Under the pieces are notes generated by a model. It searched no databases. It had not been told where the DNA came from and worked only from the letters and a program-made list of their open reading frames with translations. A stretch of DNA of 35,950 nucleotides from Tepidimonas sp. UBA997 (lineage in GTDB: Bacteria > Pseudomonadota > Gammaproteobacteria > Burkholderiales > Burkholderiaceae_C): assembly GCA_002291945.1 (NCBI GenBank), contig DBAZ01000079.1, forward strand, positions 56,354 to 92,303, given 5' to 3'. Below are positions 16,861-24,456 of the stretch, piece after piece (position 1 is the stretch's first letter; each line of letters opens with the position of its first letter). A program made the position numbers and the translations under genes.

Positions 16861-17628
16861 ATGGCCCCTCGAACGGCCAAGCTGCCGCGCATCCACGAGG
16901 AAGCCGCCTTCGTGCTGCATCGTCACGACTGGAGCGAATCCAGCCTGATTCTGGACGTTTTCAGCCGCCAGCATGGGCGGGTGGCGCTGGTCGCCAAAGG
17001 GGCGAAGCGGCCCACTTCCCAGTTCCGGGCGGTGCTGTTGCCTTTGCAACCCTTGCGGCTGGCCTGGGGCGGTGACGCGGAAGTCCGCACCCTCAAGTCA
17101 GCCGCCTGGCAGGGCGGGCAGTTGATGCCACAAGGCGATGCGCTGCTGGCCGGGTACTACCTCAACGAGTTGCTGCTGAAAATGCTGGCCCGCGACGATG
17201 CCCACCCCCTGCTGTTCGATCACTATGCGCAGGCGATCGGTGCCTTGGCACACGGTGCCCCGCAAGCGGCGGTGTTGCGGGCGTTTGAATTGTTGCTCCT
17301 GCGCGAAACCGGGCACTTGCCGGCACTCGACCACGACGGTGCCAGTCTGGTGCCCTTGCAGCCAGCGTCTGGCTACCGCCTGCAGCCGGAGCAGGGTTTG
17401 CTGCCGACGGCCCATGCTCGGCAGGCTGCCTGCCCGGCTGGCTTCTGGGGTGCGCTGCAACAGGCGCTGGACGGGCCAGAGGCCTTTGCTGCCCTGTGTC
17501 GGCTGTGTCAGGATGACCGGGCTGGCGCTTTGCGACGCCAACTGCGCGACCTGCTGCACTACCATAGCGGGGTACGGGTGTTTCAAACCCGGCAACTGCT
17601 GGCCGACGTGCAACGTCTGGCCGGTTAA
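16861..17628 (+). CDS. recO: DNA repair protein RecO
   Basis: RecO helps load RecA on SSB-coated single-stranded DNA with RecR. The 255-residue product shows the N-terminal OB fold (AFVLHRHDWSESSLILDVFSRQHGRVALVAKGAKRP, residues about 16-50) and an alpha-helical C-terminal part (YLNELLLKML..., FELLLLRETGHLPALDHDG, LRRQLRDLLHYHSGVRVFQTRQLL). No zinc-cysteine cluster is seen, as in many proteobacterial RecO proteins. It follows era by 15 bp in the conserved rnc-era-recO-pdxJ-acpS run. Confidence 0.92.
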   Translation: MAPRTAKLPRIHEEAAFVLHRHDWSESSLILDVFSRQHGRVALVAKGAKRPTSQFRAVLLPLQPLRLAWGGDAEVRTLKSAAWQGGQLMPQGDALLAGYYLNELLLKMLARDDAHPLLFDHYAQAIGALAHGAPQAAVLRAFELLLLRETGHLPALDHDGASLVPLQPASGYRLQPEQGLLPTAHARQAACPAGFWGALQQALDGPEAFAALCRLCQDDRAGALRRQLRDLLHYHSGVRVFQTRQLLADVQRLAG

Positions 17629-17640
17629 CGCGAGCTCACT

Positions 17641-18453
17641 ATGGACACTAACGGCACTCTTCGCACGGCATTGTCGGTCAACGTGAACAAAGTCGCGTTG
17701 CTGCGCAACAGCCGCCATCTGGGCATTCCAGCCCTGACTCGCGCTGCCCAGGCGTGCCTGCAGGCGGGGGCGCAGGGCATCACCGTACACCCGCGCCCCG
17801 ACCAGCGCCACATCCGCGGGCATGACGTGTTGGACCTCGGTGCCGTGCTGCAAGCCTGGCCCGACCGCGAATACAACATCGAAGGCAATCCGTTTCACAA
17901 TCTGCTGGACGTGGCTCGGGAAGTGCAGTCACGCGGGCTGCCCTTGCACCAACTCACCTTCGTGCCCGACGGCGTGGGGCAGTTCACCAGCGACCACGGC
18001 TGGCGCTTCCCCGACGATGGCCAGCGGCTGCGCCCAGTCATCGAGCAAGCGCATGCCTTGGGCGTGCGGGTCAGCCTGTTCATGGACGCCGAACCGGATC
18101 AGATGGCGGGGGCCCGAGCGGTCGGTGCCGACCGGGTAGAACTCTACACCGAACCCTATGCGGCAGAGTATGCGGCTGCTCATGCGGCGGCCCTGCCAGC
18201 CGAACCAGGTCGCCCCGCCGTGCTGCAGCAACTGGCCCGGTTTGCCGCCGCTGCCAAGGCGGCACAGGCCGTCGGACTCCGAGTCAACGCCGGGCACGAT
18301 CTGAACCGCGACAACCTGACTGCGTTTCTGCAGGCCGTGCCGGGGGTCTGCGAGGTGTCGATCGGGCACGCTTTGATCGCCGATGCCCTGGAGCTGGGCT
18401 ATCAAGCCACGGTGCAGGCCTATCTGGATGCGATCCGGGCGGCTCAGAACTGA
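17641..18453 (+). CDS. pdxJ: Pyridoxine 5'-phosphate synthase
   Basis: PdxJ condenses 1-deoxy-D-xylulose 5-phosphate with 3-amino-1-hydroxyacetone phosphate to make pyridoxine 5'-phosphate. The 270-residue product has the TIM-barrel motifs LSVNVNKVALLRNSR near 11-25, GAQGITVHPRPDQRHIRGHDV (about 41-61), YNIEGNP (about 78-84), LTFVPDG and RVNAGHDLNRDNL. The first segment carries the Asn and Arg of the phosphate site. It starts 12 bp after recO and ends 9 bp before acpS. PdxH, the next enzyme of the pathway, is the first gene of the window. Confidence 0.96.
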   Translation: MDTNGTLRTALSVNVNKVALLRNSRHLGIPALTRAAQACLQAGAQGITVHPRPDQRHIRGHDVLDLGAVLQAWPDREYNIEGNPFHNLLDVAREVQSRGLPLHQLTFVPDGVGQFTSDHGWRFPDDGQRLRPVIEQAHALGVRVSLFMDAEPDQMAGARAVGADRVELYTEPYAAEYAAAHAAALPAEPGRPAVLQQLARFAAAAKAAQAVGLRVNAGHDLNRDNLTAFLQAVPGVCEVSIGHALIADALELGYQATVQAYLDAIRAAQN

Positions 18454-18462
18454 GCGCGGCCC

Positions 18463-18870
18463 ATGATTTACGGCATCGGCAACGACATTTGCGATCTGCG
18501 GCGCATCCGTGCCAGCCTGGAGCGCCACGGGGAGCGCTTCGCCGCCAAGGTGCTGGGCGAGCAGGAACTGCTCATCTGGCGTCAGCGCAGCCAGCGTTGG
18601 CCGGAGCGGGGGGTGCGCTATCTGGCGACACGCTTTTCTGCCAAAGAAGCCTTCAGCAAAGCCATAGGCTTGGGGATGCGCATGCCCATGACCTGGCGCC
18701 ACTGTGAAATCCTCAACCTGCCCAGCGGCCAGCCAGCGCTGCGGCTGCATGGGGGCCTGAAAACCTGGTTTGACGCCCGTGGCCTGTGCGCCCACGTCAG
18801 CCTGAGCGACGAAACCGACTATGCCGCCAGCTTCGTGGTGGTGGAACAACGCGAGACCCGAGCCTCATGA
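18463..18870 (+). CDS. acpS: Holo-ACP synthase
   Basis: AcpS attaches 4'-phosphopantetheine from CoA to ACP. The 135-residue product has Mg2+ ligands Asp8 (GIGNDICDLRRI) and Glu62 (RFSAKEAFSKAIG), plus the C-terminal HVSLSDETDYAASFVVVE. Its substrate Ser37 of ACP is encoded at 5816-6055. The stop overlaps the ATG of nagZ, and pdxJ ends 9 bp upstream; both are typical of the betaproteobacterial cluster. Confidence 0.96.
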   Translation: MIYGIGNDICDLRRIRASLERHGERFAAKVLGEQELLIWRQRSQRWPERGVRYLATRFSAKEAFSKAIGLGMRMPMTWRHCEILNLPSGQPALRLHGGLKTWFDARGLCAHVSLSDETDYAASFVVVEQRETRAS

Positions 18871-19952
18871 CCCAGCATGCCCCCCTCATCATCGACGTGG
18901 CCGACACCCGCCTGAGCAAGGCCGACCAACGCCGCCTCGCGCACCCCTTGGTGGGGGGTGTGATTCTGTTCGCCCGCAACTGGGAGAGCCGTGAACAGCT
19001 CACCAAACTCTGCAAGCAGATCAAGAAGGTGCGGGCCGATTTGCTGATCTGTGTGGATCACGAAGGCGGGCGCGTCCAGCGTTTTCGCACCGACGGTTTC
19101 ACCCACCTGCCCGCCATGCGCACGCTGGGGGACTTGTGGTTCGGCGGCGCACCGGGTCGCGCAAGCGAGGCGGCGCTCGCGGCCTGCAACGCCGCCACGG
19201 CGGCGGGCTATGTGCTGGGGGCCGAGCTGCGTGCCTGCGGGGTGGACTTCAGCTTCACGCCCGTGCTCGATCTCGATCATGGGGGCAGCACCGTCATCGG
19301 CGACCGGGCATTTGCCCGCGATGCCGGTGTGACCACGCTGCTGGCCGCTGCCCTGATGCACGGGCTGCTGCAAAGCGGGATGCGCAACTGCGGCAAGCAT
19401 TTCCCTGGTCACGGCTACGTGACAGCCGACTCGCACCTGGACATCCCCGTCGATGAACGCAGCTTGCAGGCCATTTTGGCCGATGACGCCGCCCCCTATG
19501 GCTGGCTCAATGCCAGCCTCAGCAGCGTCATGCCGGCGCATGTGATCTACCCCGAGGTGGACAGTCGGCCAGCGGGCTTTTCGTCGCGCTGGCTGAACGA
19601 CGTTTTGCGCACCCAACTAGGCTTCACCGGGGCGGTGTTCAGCGACGACCTGAGCATGGCTGGTGCGCGGCAGATCGACGGGCGTGTAGTGAGCTACACC
19701 GAAGCCGCCATCACCGCCCTGGAGGCGGGTTGCGACCTGGTGCTGTTGTGCAACCAGTGCCTGGCAAACAAGGGCGAACCGATCGACGACCTGATCGACG
19801 GCCTGAGCGAAGCGGTGCTCAATGGCTGCTGGAGCCCGAGCGAAGTCAGCGAACAACGCCGACAGGACTTGCTGCCCCAGGGCTACCCCTTGCCGTGGGA
19901 TGAGCTGATGGTCGAGGCGCGGTACATGCATGCGCTCGGCCTGCTGCCGTGA
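18867..19952 (+). CDS. nagZ: Beta-N-acetylhexosaminidase NagZ
   Basis: NagZ removes N-acetylglucosamine from anhydro-muropeptides during peptidoglycan recycling in the cytosol. The start is ATG 18867, overlapping the acpS stop; upstream codons of the frame belong to acpS. The 361-residue glycoside hydrolase family 3 protein has DHEGGRVQRF (64-73), KHFPGHG (177-183, the family's His loop), and the probable nucleophile Asp260 in VFSDDLSMAGA. It is the last housekeeping gene before the accessory region; the next gene is convergent, 82 bp downstream. Confidence 0.96.
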   Translation: MTQHAPLIIDVADTRLSKADQRRLAHPLVGGVILFARNWESREQLTKLCKQIKKVRADLLICVDHEGGRVQRFRTDGFTHLPAMRTLGDLWFGGAPGRASEAALAACNAATAAGYVLGAELRACGVDFSFTPVLDLDHGGSTVIGDRAFARDAGVTTLLAAALMHGLLQSGMRNCGKHFPGHGYVTADSHLDIPVDERSLQAILADDAAPYGWLNASLSSVMPAHVIYPEVDSRPAGFSSRWLNDVLRTQLGFTGAVFSDDLSMAGARQIDGRVVSYTEAAITALEAGCDLVLLCNQCLANKGEPIDDLIDGLSEAVLNGCWSPSEVSEQRRQDLLPQGYPLPWDELMVEARYMHALGLLP

Positions 19953-19995
19953 GCGCAGCAGGCGTCTGTGTGCCCTTCCGGTTCACCGGCTACTC

Positions 19996-20009
19996 GGACA
20001 CAAGTGTCC
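19996..20009. terminator. Small inverted repeat in nagZ/dehydrogenase convergent gap
   Basis: GGACAC-AA-GTGTCC is a 6-bp inverted repeat in the 82-bp gap between convergent genes. There is no T-run, so termination is only a possibility. Confidence 0.2.
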
Positions 20010-20034
20010 TCTCCTGCGATTGTGCTTGTCAGCC

Positions 20035-21507
20035 TCAGCAAGGTTGACCATCACGTAGCCGAAGCCAGGCCGGTGCGTCTTGCAAACACACAGGGCGCAA
20101 GAATCGCCAAAGCGCAGCATCACCCACTGAAGTGCTCATGGGTGCAGTCGACGCGGGCCAAGGGCCACCGTGGTGCTGAGCCTTGGTGACGGCCACCCCA
20201 GTTGGCACACCTGCGAACAGCACACGCCCTGCCACACTCACGGCTTTGCGCACCAGATCCCGGTTTTGGGACGTATCTGCATCTACGCCCCAAAGGGTCA
20301 CCGTTAGGCTTCCCCCGACGGCGCTAAGCACTTGCTCAATTTCCCTGAAGTCTTGGGCCAATACCACCAGGCTGCTTGGCCCAAACACCTCTTCCCTCAA
20401 GGCTTCATTCGTGGTGAATGTCGCTGCGCTGGCAAGAAGCAAATGAGGTCCCGGTGCGCGGCCCTGATCCTCCGCTTGCAGCAAAACCTGTGCGCCTGCA
20501 GCAAGTTGATGATCGATACCTGTTGCGAAGGCCTTCTTCATATTTGCTGTTAGCATGGGATGCGGTTGAATCACTGATAGCTCCTTTCTCAGGTGATCCA
20601 GAAACGCATTCGTTTCGGGGGAGTCCATCAGCACCAGCAATCCAGGGTTGGTGCAAAACTGGCCGCATCCCTGCGTGATGGAGGTTGCAAGCGTTTTGGC
20701 CAGATTTGCTCCGTCACTGGCAAGCACGTGAGGCAATGCCACCACTGGGTTGATGGATCCCAGTTCGCCATAAAAAGGAATGGGCTGGGGTCGCGCGAGT
20801 GCCGCAGCCCAAAGTGCTTGCCCGCCGCGCGTTGAGCCAGTGAATGCCCCTGCGGCAATCAGTGGATGTCGAATCAATGTCATGCCGACATCAACCCCCG
20901 CTCCTTGCACCATCCCTATCAGGCCAGGGGGATAGTTCCGTTCACGCAACGCCCCCTGCACCAAGTCAAACAGTTGTCGGGATAGTCGAGGATGCCCTGG
21001 GTGCGCTTTGATCACGACCGGGCAACCAGCCGCCAGCGCAGATGCGGTATCACCCCCCAGAACCGAGAAGGCAAATGGGAAATTGCTGGCCGCAAACATA
21101 GCCACTACCCCAACGGGCACCAGATTCATCTGCATGGCGGGATGTCCGACTGGTGGTGGATCAGCAATGGCGGGATCGTCCACCACCTGGAATGGAAGAC
21201 CCTTTAGCGCCAATTCGGCAAATCGTCTGAGCTGGTAGCTGGTTCTGCCCACTTCGCCGTTCAGTCTTGAGGTGCCCAGAGCTGTTTCGTCATCAGCCAT
21301 GCTCACCAGTTCCTGGCGATGTATCTCCAGGGTCGTAGCCAGATCTTGAAGCAAGCGAGACCGGTCGTGCCGGGATGATGCGCCCCACCAGGCGGCACAA
21401 GCATGGGCAGCTTCTGCTGCCGCGCCAATTTCGGCCGCCGTCGACTCGCTACATGCTGTTTCTACATTGACAACCGTTCGGTCGTTGAGGGAGTGAAGTT
21501 GCTGCAT
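20035..21507 (-). CDS. 2,5-dioxopentanoate (alpha-ketoglutarate semialdehyde) dehydrogenase
   Basis: An aldehyde dehydrogenase of the KGSADH type, oxidising 2,5-dioxopentanoate to 2-oxoglutarate with NAD(P)+. The 490-residue product has ASNFPFAFSVLGGDTASALAAGCPVVIKAHPGH (about 140-172), general base Glu248 in YGELGSINPV, and nucleophile Cys285 in GQGCGQFCTNPG. That motif set, with ELGSINPV rather than ELGGK, marks the KGSADH group. The N-terminus seems 20-30 residues shorter than typical members, because an in-frame TAG lies four codons upstream of the ATG. It is downstream of gntR on the same strand and supplies the last step of the glucarate route with KdgD and GudD. Confidence 0.85.
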   Translation of the reverse strand: MQQLHSLNDRTVVNVETACSESTAAEIGAAAEAAHACAAWWGASSRHDRSRLLQDLATTLEIHRQELVSMADDETALGTSRLNGEVGRTSYQLRRFAELALKGLPFQVVDDPAIADPPPVGHPAMQMNLVPVGVVAMFAASNFPFAFSVLGGDTASALAAGCPVVIKAHPGHPRLSRQLFDLVQGALRERNYPPGLIGMVQGAGVDVGMTLIRHPLIAAGAFTGSTRGGQALWAAALARPQPIPFYGELGSINPVVALPHVLASDGANLAKTLATSITQGCGQFCTNPGLLVLMDSPETNAFLDHLRKELSVIQPHPMLTANMKKAFATGIDHQLAAGAQVLLQAEDQGRAPGPHLLLASAATFTTNEALREEVFGPSSLVVLAQDFREIEQVLSAVGGSLTVTLWGVDADTSQNRDLVRKAVSVAGRVLFAGVPTGVAVTKAQHHGGPWPASTAPMSTSVGDAALWRFLRPVCLQDAPAWLRLRDGQPC

Positions 21508-21536
21508 AAAATCGCTCTAAAGAAATTTACGACGAC

Positions 21537-21554
21537 TGACGTCATATGAGTATA
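21537..21554 (-). promoter_or_regulatory. Candidate promoter/operator of the semialdehyde dehydrogenase gene
   Basis: On the minus strand TATACT (21549-21554) can act as a -10 box about 40 bp before the ATG, followed by CATATG (21543-21548) and the palindrome TGACGTCA (21537-21544). No convincing -35 is visible. CATATG also occurs just after the -10 of the kdgD promoter. Confidence 0.3.
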
Positions 21555-21592
21555 GCGGGAACCATGGGTTTTTGTGCCCTGCTTGGTCGGGA

Positions 21593-22372
21593 TCAAGGGC
21601 TGCCGACGGGGTCGGACTGCCCCTTTTGCGCACGCCGCAAACGCTCCCGGCTGTTATTGAGATGTGTCCTCATTGCCGCACGGGCCGCTTCTGGATCCTG
21701 CTCACGTATCGCGCAATAGATACTCTCGTGCTCGTGATTCACTCTTTGAAGGTAGGTCAAACGCAGCTTTGGCTGTTCACCCGCTGTTCTCAGGCGAGTT
21801 CGCGGAATGATCATGGTCCCGAGGTAAATCATCAACTCGGCAAAGTAGGGGTTACCTGTGGCGCGTGCCACCTCAAGGTGAAATTGAAAGTCGGATGGCA
21901 CGGCGTCGGAATTCGTCCGAATCGCTGCTTCGAATGAAGTCAGGGCTGCAGTCATGGCCGCCAGATGCGATTCCTCTCGCCTCAGTGCCGCTAAGCTCGC
22001 CGCTTCGCTTTCGAGGCTTATCCGCAGTTCCAGTAGTGAAATCACGTCGGCTGCGGTTGCCATGTCTTGCTTGGGGATGCGAAATAGTGGCTCCGTGATT
22101 GCCGACTCTCGAACAAACGTGCCGATCCCATGTCGGGTCTGCACCAGTTCCGAGGCCTGCAGGCGTGAAATGGCTTCACGAATTACGGTACGGCTGACTT
22201 CAAAGCGCTCCATTAGCGCGGACTCCGGTGGCAGCTTATCCCCAGTCTTGAGTCGTCCCTCCTCGATGTCGGCCTGCAAACAGGTCACGATTCCAGGGAC
22301 TAAGCCGCGCTGTCGCCGTGGACGACCCGTGTCTGCTGCCGAATGGGCGATAGGGGTTTTCACTAGGTTCAC
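21593..22372 (-). CDS. GntR-family (FadR/FCD) transcriptional regulator
   Basis: A sugar-acid type regulator. The 259-residue product has a winged helix-turn-helix (residues about 23-88: IEEGRLKTGDKLPPESALMERFEVSRTVIREAISRLQASELVQTRHGIGTFV) and an alpha-helical FCD effector domain with the usual metal-binding set: Asp161, His165 (DFQFHLEVARATGNP), His215 (HEHESIYCAI) and His237. The start is GTG 22372, backed by AAGGA about eight bases upstream on its strand. It is divergent from kdgD and lies 85 bp upstream of the dehydrogenase gene. The palindrome at 22421-22433 fits the FCD-regulator operator pattern. The ligand is likely glucarate or a pathway intermediate, which is inference from context. 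Confidence 0.9.
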   Translation of the reverse strand: MNLVKTPIAHSAADTGRPRRQRGLVPGIVTCLQADIEEGRLKTGDKLPPESALMERFEVSRTVIREAISRLQASELVQTRHGIGTFVRESAITEPLFRIPKQDMATAADVISLLELRISLESEAASLAALRREESHLAAMTAALTSFEAAIRTNSDAVPSDFQFHLEVARATGNPYFAELMIYLGTMIIPRTRLRTAGEQPKLRLTYLQRVNHEHESIYCAIREQDPEAARAAMRTHLNNSRERLRRAQKGQSDPVGSP

Positions 22373-22382
22373 TCGGTTTTCC

Positions 22383-22410
22383 TTGACTAGCCCAAATCAA
22401 CACTTAGAAT
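22383..22410 (+). promoter_or_regulatory. Promoter of kdgD-tctC-gudD
   Basis: TTGACT (22383-22388), 16-bp spacer, TAGAAT (22405-22410). Transcription should begin near 22417, right at the palindromic operator. The -35 overlaps the ribosome binding region of the divergent gntR. Confidence 0.6.
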
Positions 22411-22420
22411 CCGTTCATAT

Positions 22421-22440
22421 GTTGTATGACAACGTACAAC
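22421..22440. promoter_or_regulatory. Probable GntR/FCD operator
   Basis: GTTGTATGACAAC (22421-22433) is a perfect palindrome with a 3-bp centre and matches the TNGTNNNACNA pattern known for FadR-subfamily operators. A second nested symmetry, GTTGTA (22421-22426) with TACAAC (22435-22440), overlaps it. It sits just downstream of the kdgD promoter, where binding would block transcription. Confidence 0.6.
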
Positions 22441-22511
22441 AAAAAGATAACTCTACAGAACTTTAGCAAAATTCTGTGTGACCTTGCAAACCGCCGTAAG
22501 GCATTTTCCGG

Positions 22512-23435
22512 ATGACCTCATTCATGACGCCTCAAGAACTAAAGACCATCATGTCCAGCGGTCTGCTGTCATTTCCCTTGACAGACTTTGATGCTCAAGG
22601 TGACTTCAACGCCAGAGGCTACGCCGAACGACTGGAGTGGCTGGCGCCGTATGGAGCGAGTGCCTTATTTGCCGCAGGAGGAACAGGCGAATATTTTTCC
22701 TTGTTCGGTGACGAGTACCGCCAGATCATCCAGACTGCGGTGGCAACGTGTCGGGGGAAAGTGCCAATCATTGCCGGCGCAGGTGGACCGACTCGAAACG
22801 CGATTGCTCATGCCCAAGAAGCTGAGCGACTGGGTGCACACGGCATATTGCTATTGCCTCACTACCTGACCGAAACAGGGCAGGATGGTCTCATCGCTCA
22901 TGTTGAAGCAGTGTGCAAGAGTGTCAAGTTTGGGGTCATTGTCTACAACCGCAACGTCTGCAAGCTCACCCCCGATTCACTGGCCGTCCTGGCGGACCGA
23001 TGTTCCAATCTTGTCGGTTTCAAGGACGGTGTGGGCGACATCGAAATGATGTCATCCATATACATGAAGATGGGCGAACGCTTCTCTTACCTCGGGGGGC
23101 TGCCGACCGCAGAGGTTTATGCCGGAGCGTATAAGGCATTGGGTACACCTGTGTACTCCTCGGCTGTCTTCAACTTCATTCCTCGAACTGCCATAGCGTT
23201 TTATGAGGCAGTGCGCAACGATGACCTGGTTACCCAGCACCGTTTGCTGCGACAGTTCTTCATGCCTTACCTAGCGATCCGCAACCGCGTGCAGGGATAC
23301 GCCGTGAGCATCGTTAAGGCCGGTGCCACGCTGGTCGGACATTCCGCCGGCCCAGTACGCCCGCCGCTAACCGACTTAAAGCCCGAGGAAATGGACATGC
23401 TGAAAGCCCTTATCGAGCAACTCGGCCCACAGTAA
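22512..23435 (+). CDS. kdgD: 5-dehydro-4-deoxyglucarate dehydratase
   Basis: KdgD dehydrates and decarboxylates 5-dehydro-4-deoxyglucarate to 2,5-dioxopentanoate. It belongs to the DHDPS/NAL class I aldolase-type family. The 307-residue product has the Schiff-base Lys171 in NLVGFKDGVGD, Tyr145 in VIVYNRN and the glycine loop AAGGTGEYFSLF (about 54-65). These residues, particularly YNRN and GGTGEYFSL, are typical of KdgD within the family. ATG 22512 is preceded by TAAGG (22498-22502); ATG 22524 is an alternative. It leads the operon with tctC (54 bp gap) and gudD. Confidence 0.93.
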   Translation: MTSFMTPQELKTIMSSGLLSFPLTDFDAQGDFNARGYAERLEWLAPYGASALFAAGGTGEYFSLFGDEYRQIIQTAVATCRGKVPIIAGAGGPTRNAIAHAQEAERLGAHGILLLPHYLTETGQDGLIAHVEAVCKSVKFGVIVYNRNVCKLTPDSLAVLADRCSNLVGFKDGVGDIEMMSSIYMKMGERFSYLGGLPTAEVYAGAYKALGTPVYSSAVFNFIPRTAIAFYEAVRNDDLVTQHRLLRQFFMPYLAIRNRVQGYAVSIVKAGATLVGHSAGPVRPPLTDLKPEEMDMLKALIEQLGPQ

Positions 23436-23489
23436 ACGAATTTCGCATCCCGGTTTTTCACAAGTGTCATCACCAACAAGGAGACTTTC

Positions 23490-24449
23490 ATGAAACTCAA
23501 GAGCATCCTCGCTGGGCTGGTTACTGCACTGGCTGTAACGTCCGCTCTCGCGTGGCCAACCAAGACGGTAACGCTGGTGGTTCCTTTCCCTCCGGGGGGG
23601 TCCTCCGATCAGATAGCCAGAACACTGGCAACCAAAATGCAGGAATCGACGGGGCAGACGTTTGTCGTTGAAAATCGAGCGGGTGCAACAGGGACCATCG
23701 GAGCAACACATGTGGCAAGATCTTCACCTGACGGATACACCCTGCTTGTCGCCTCTCTGGGGCCGTACGTCATTGCCCCGCACCTGGTGCGTAATGTTGC
23801 TTACAATGCACTAGCCGACTTCGACTATTTAACTGTAGCTGTTCAAGCACCGAATGTCCTGCTGGTCCCGTCGGCCTCGCCTTATCAGACCGTGCAAGAT
23901 CTCGTTGCATACATGCGGTCAAACCCTGGCAAGCTTACTTTCGCTTCTTCTGGCAACGGATCATCGGACCATCTGACGGCTGAACTGTTTTGGCAAGAGA
24001 CTGGAACGTCGGGTGTTCATGTTCCATATCGAGGCGGCGTCCCTGCAATGAATGATTTGCTCGGCGGCCAGGTCAGCGCATCATTTCAGAACATCAACAA
24101 TGCTATTTCTCATGTCCTGTCTGGCCGCCTGCGTGCTTTAGCGACAACCGCGAACAACCGATCCCCATTGCTGCCCAATGTGCCCACATTGGCCGAGACG
24201 GGAGTCAATGGGGTGGATGTGTATTCGTGGCAGGCGGTAGCAGCCCCCAAGGGATTGCCGACCGCAGTGAAAAGACGCATTCACGAAAGCTTGGTCAACG
24301 CGATCAATGACCCTCAAATCCGCGCACGTCTGGTCGAGCAAGGTTTCGAAATCGTGGCCAACACACCTGCTCAATTCACGACCTTCCAGCAAAGAGAGTT
24401 TGCACGCTGGAAGCATTTGATTGAAACCCGGAAAATCACGGCGGACTGA
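23490..24449 (+). CDS. Bug-family (TctC) periplasmic solute-binding protein
   Basis: A tripartite-tricarboxylate-type binding protein that would capture a carboxylated substrate, probably glucarate or galactarate, in the periplasm. The 319-residue product has a signal peptide (MKLKSILAGLVTALAVTSALA, cleavage before WPTK) and the Bug signature: VTLVVPFPPGGSSDQIAR, NRAGATGTIGATHVA, GKLTFASSGNGSSDHL, HVPYRGGVPAMNDLLGGQV. AAGGAGA precedes the ATG. The permease genes tctA/tctB are not in the window, so it is an orphan here; Burkholderiales carry many such orphan Bug genes. It lies between kdgD and gudD with short gaps, which implies a role in sugar-acid uptake or sensing. Confidence 0.9.
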   Translation: MKLKSILAGLVTALAVTSALAWPTKTVTLVVPFPPGGSSDQIARTLATKMQESTGQTFVVENRAGATGTIGATHVARSSPDGYTLLVASLGPYVIAPHLVRNVAYNALADFDYLTVAVQAPNVLLVPSASPYQTVQDLVAYMRSNPGKLTFASSGNGSSDHLTAELFWQETGTSGVHVPYRGGVPAMNDLLGGQVSASFQNINNAISHVLSGRLRALATTANNRSPLLPNVPTLAETGVNGVDVYSWQAVAAPKGLPTAVKRRIHESLVNAINDPQIRARLVEQGFEIVANTPAQFTTFQQREFARWKHLIETRKITAD

Positions 24450-24456
24450 TTGCATC

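Noticed and set aside
19953..20034. Attachment site or tRNA at the start of the accessory region
   Set aside because: No tRNA fold, integrase or direct repeat shared with the other end was seen.
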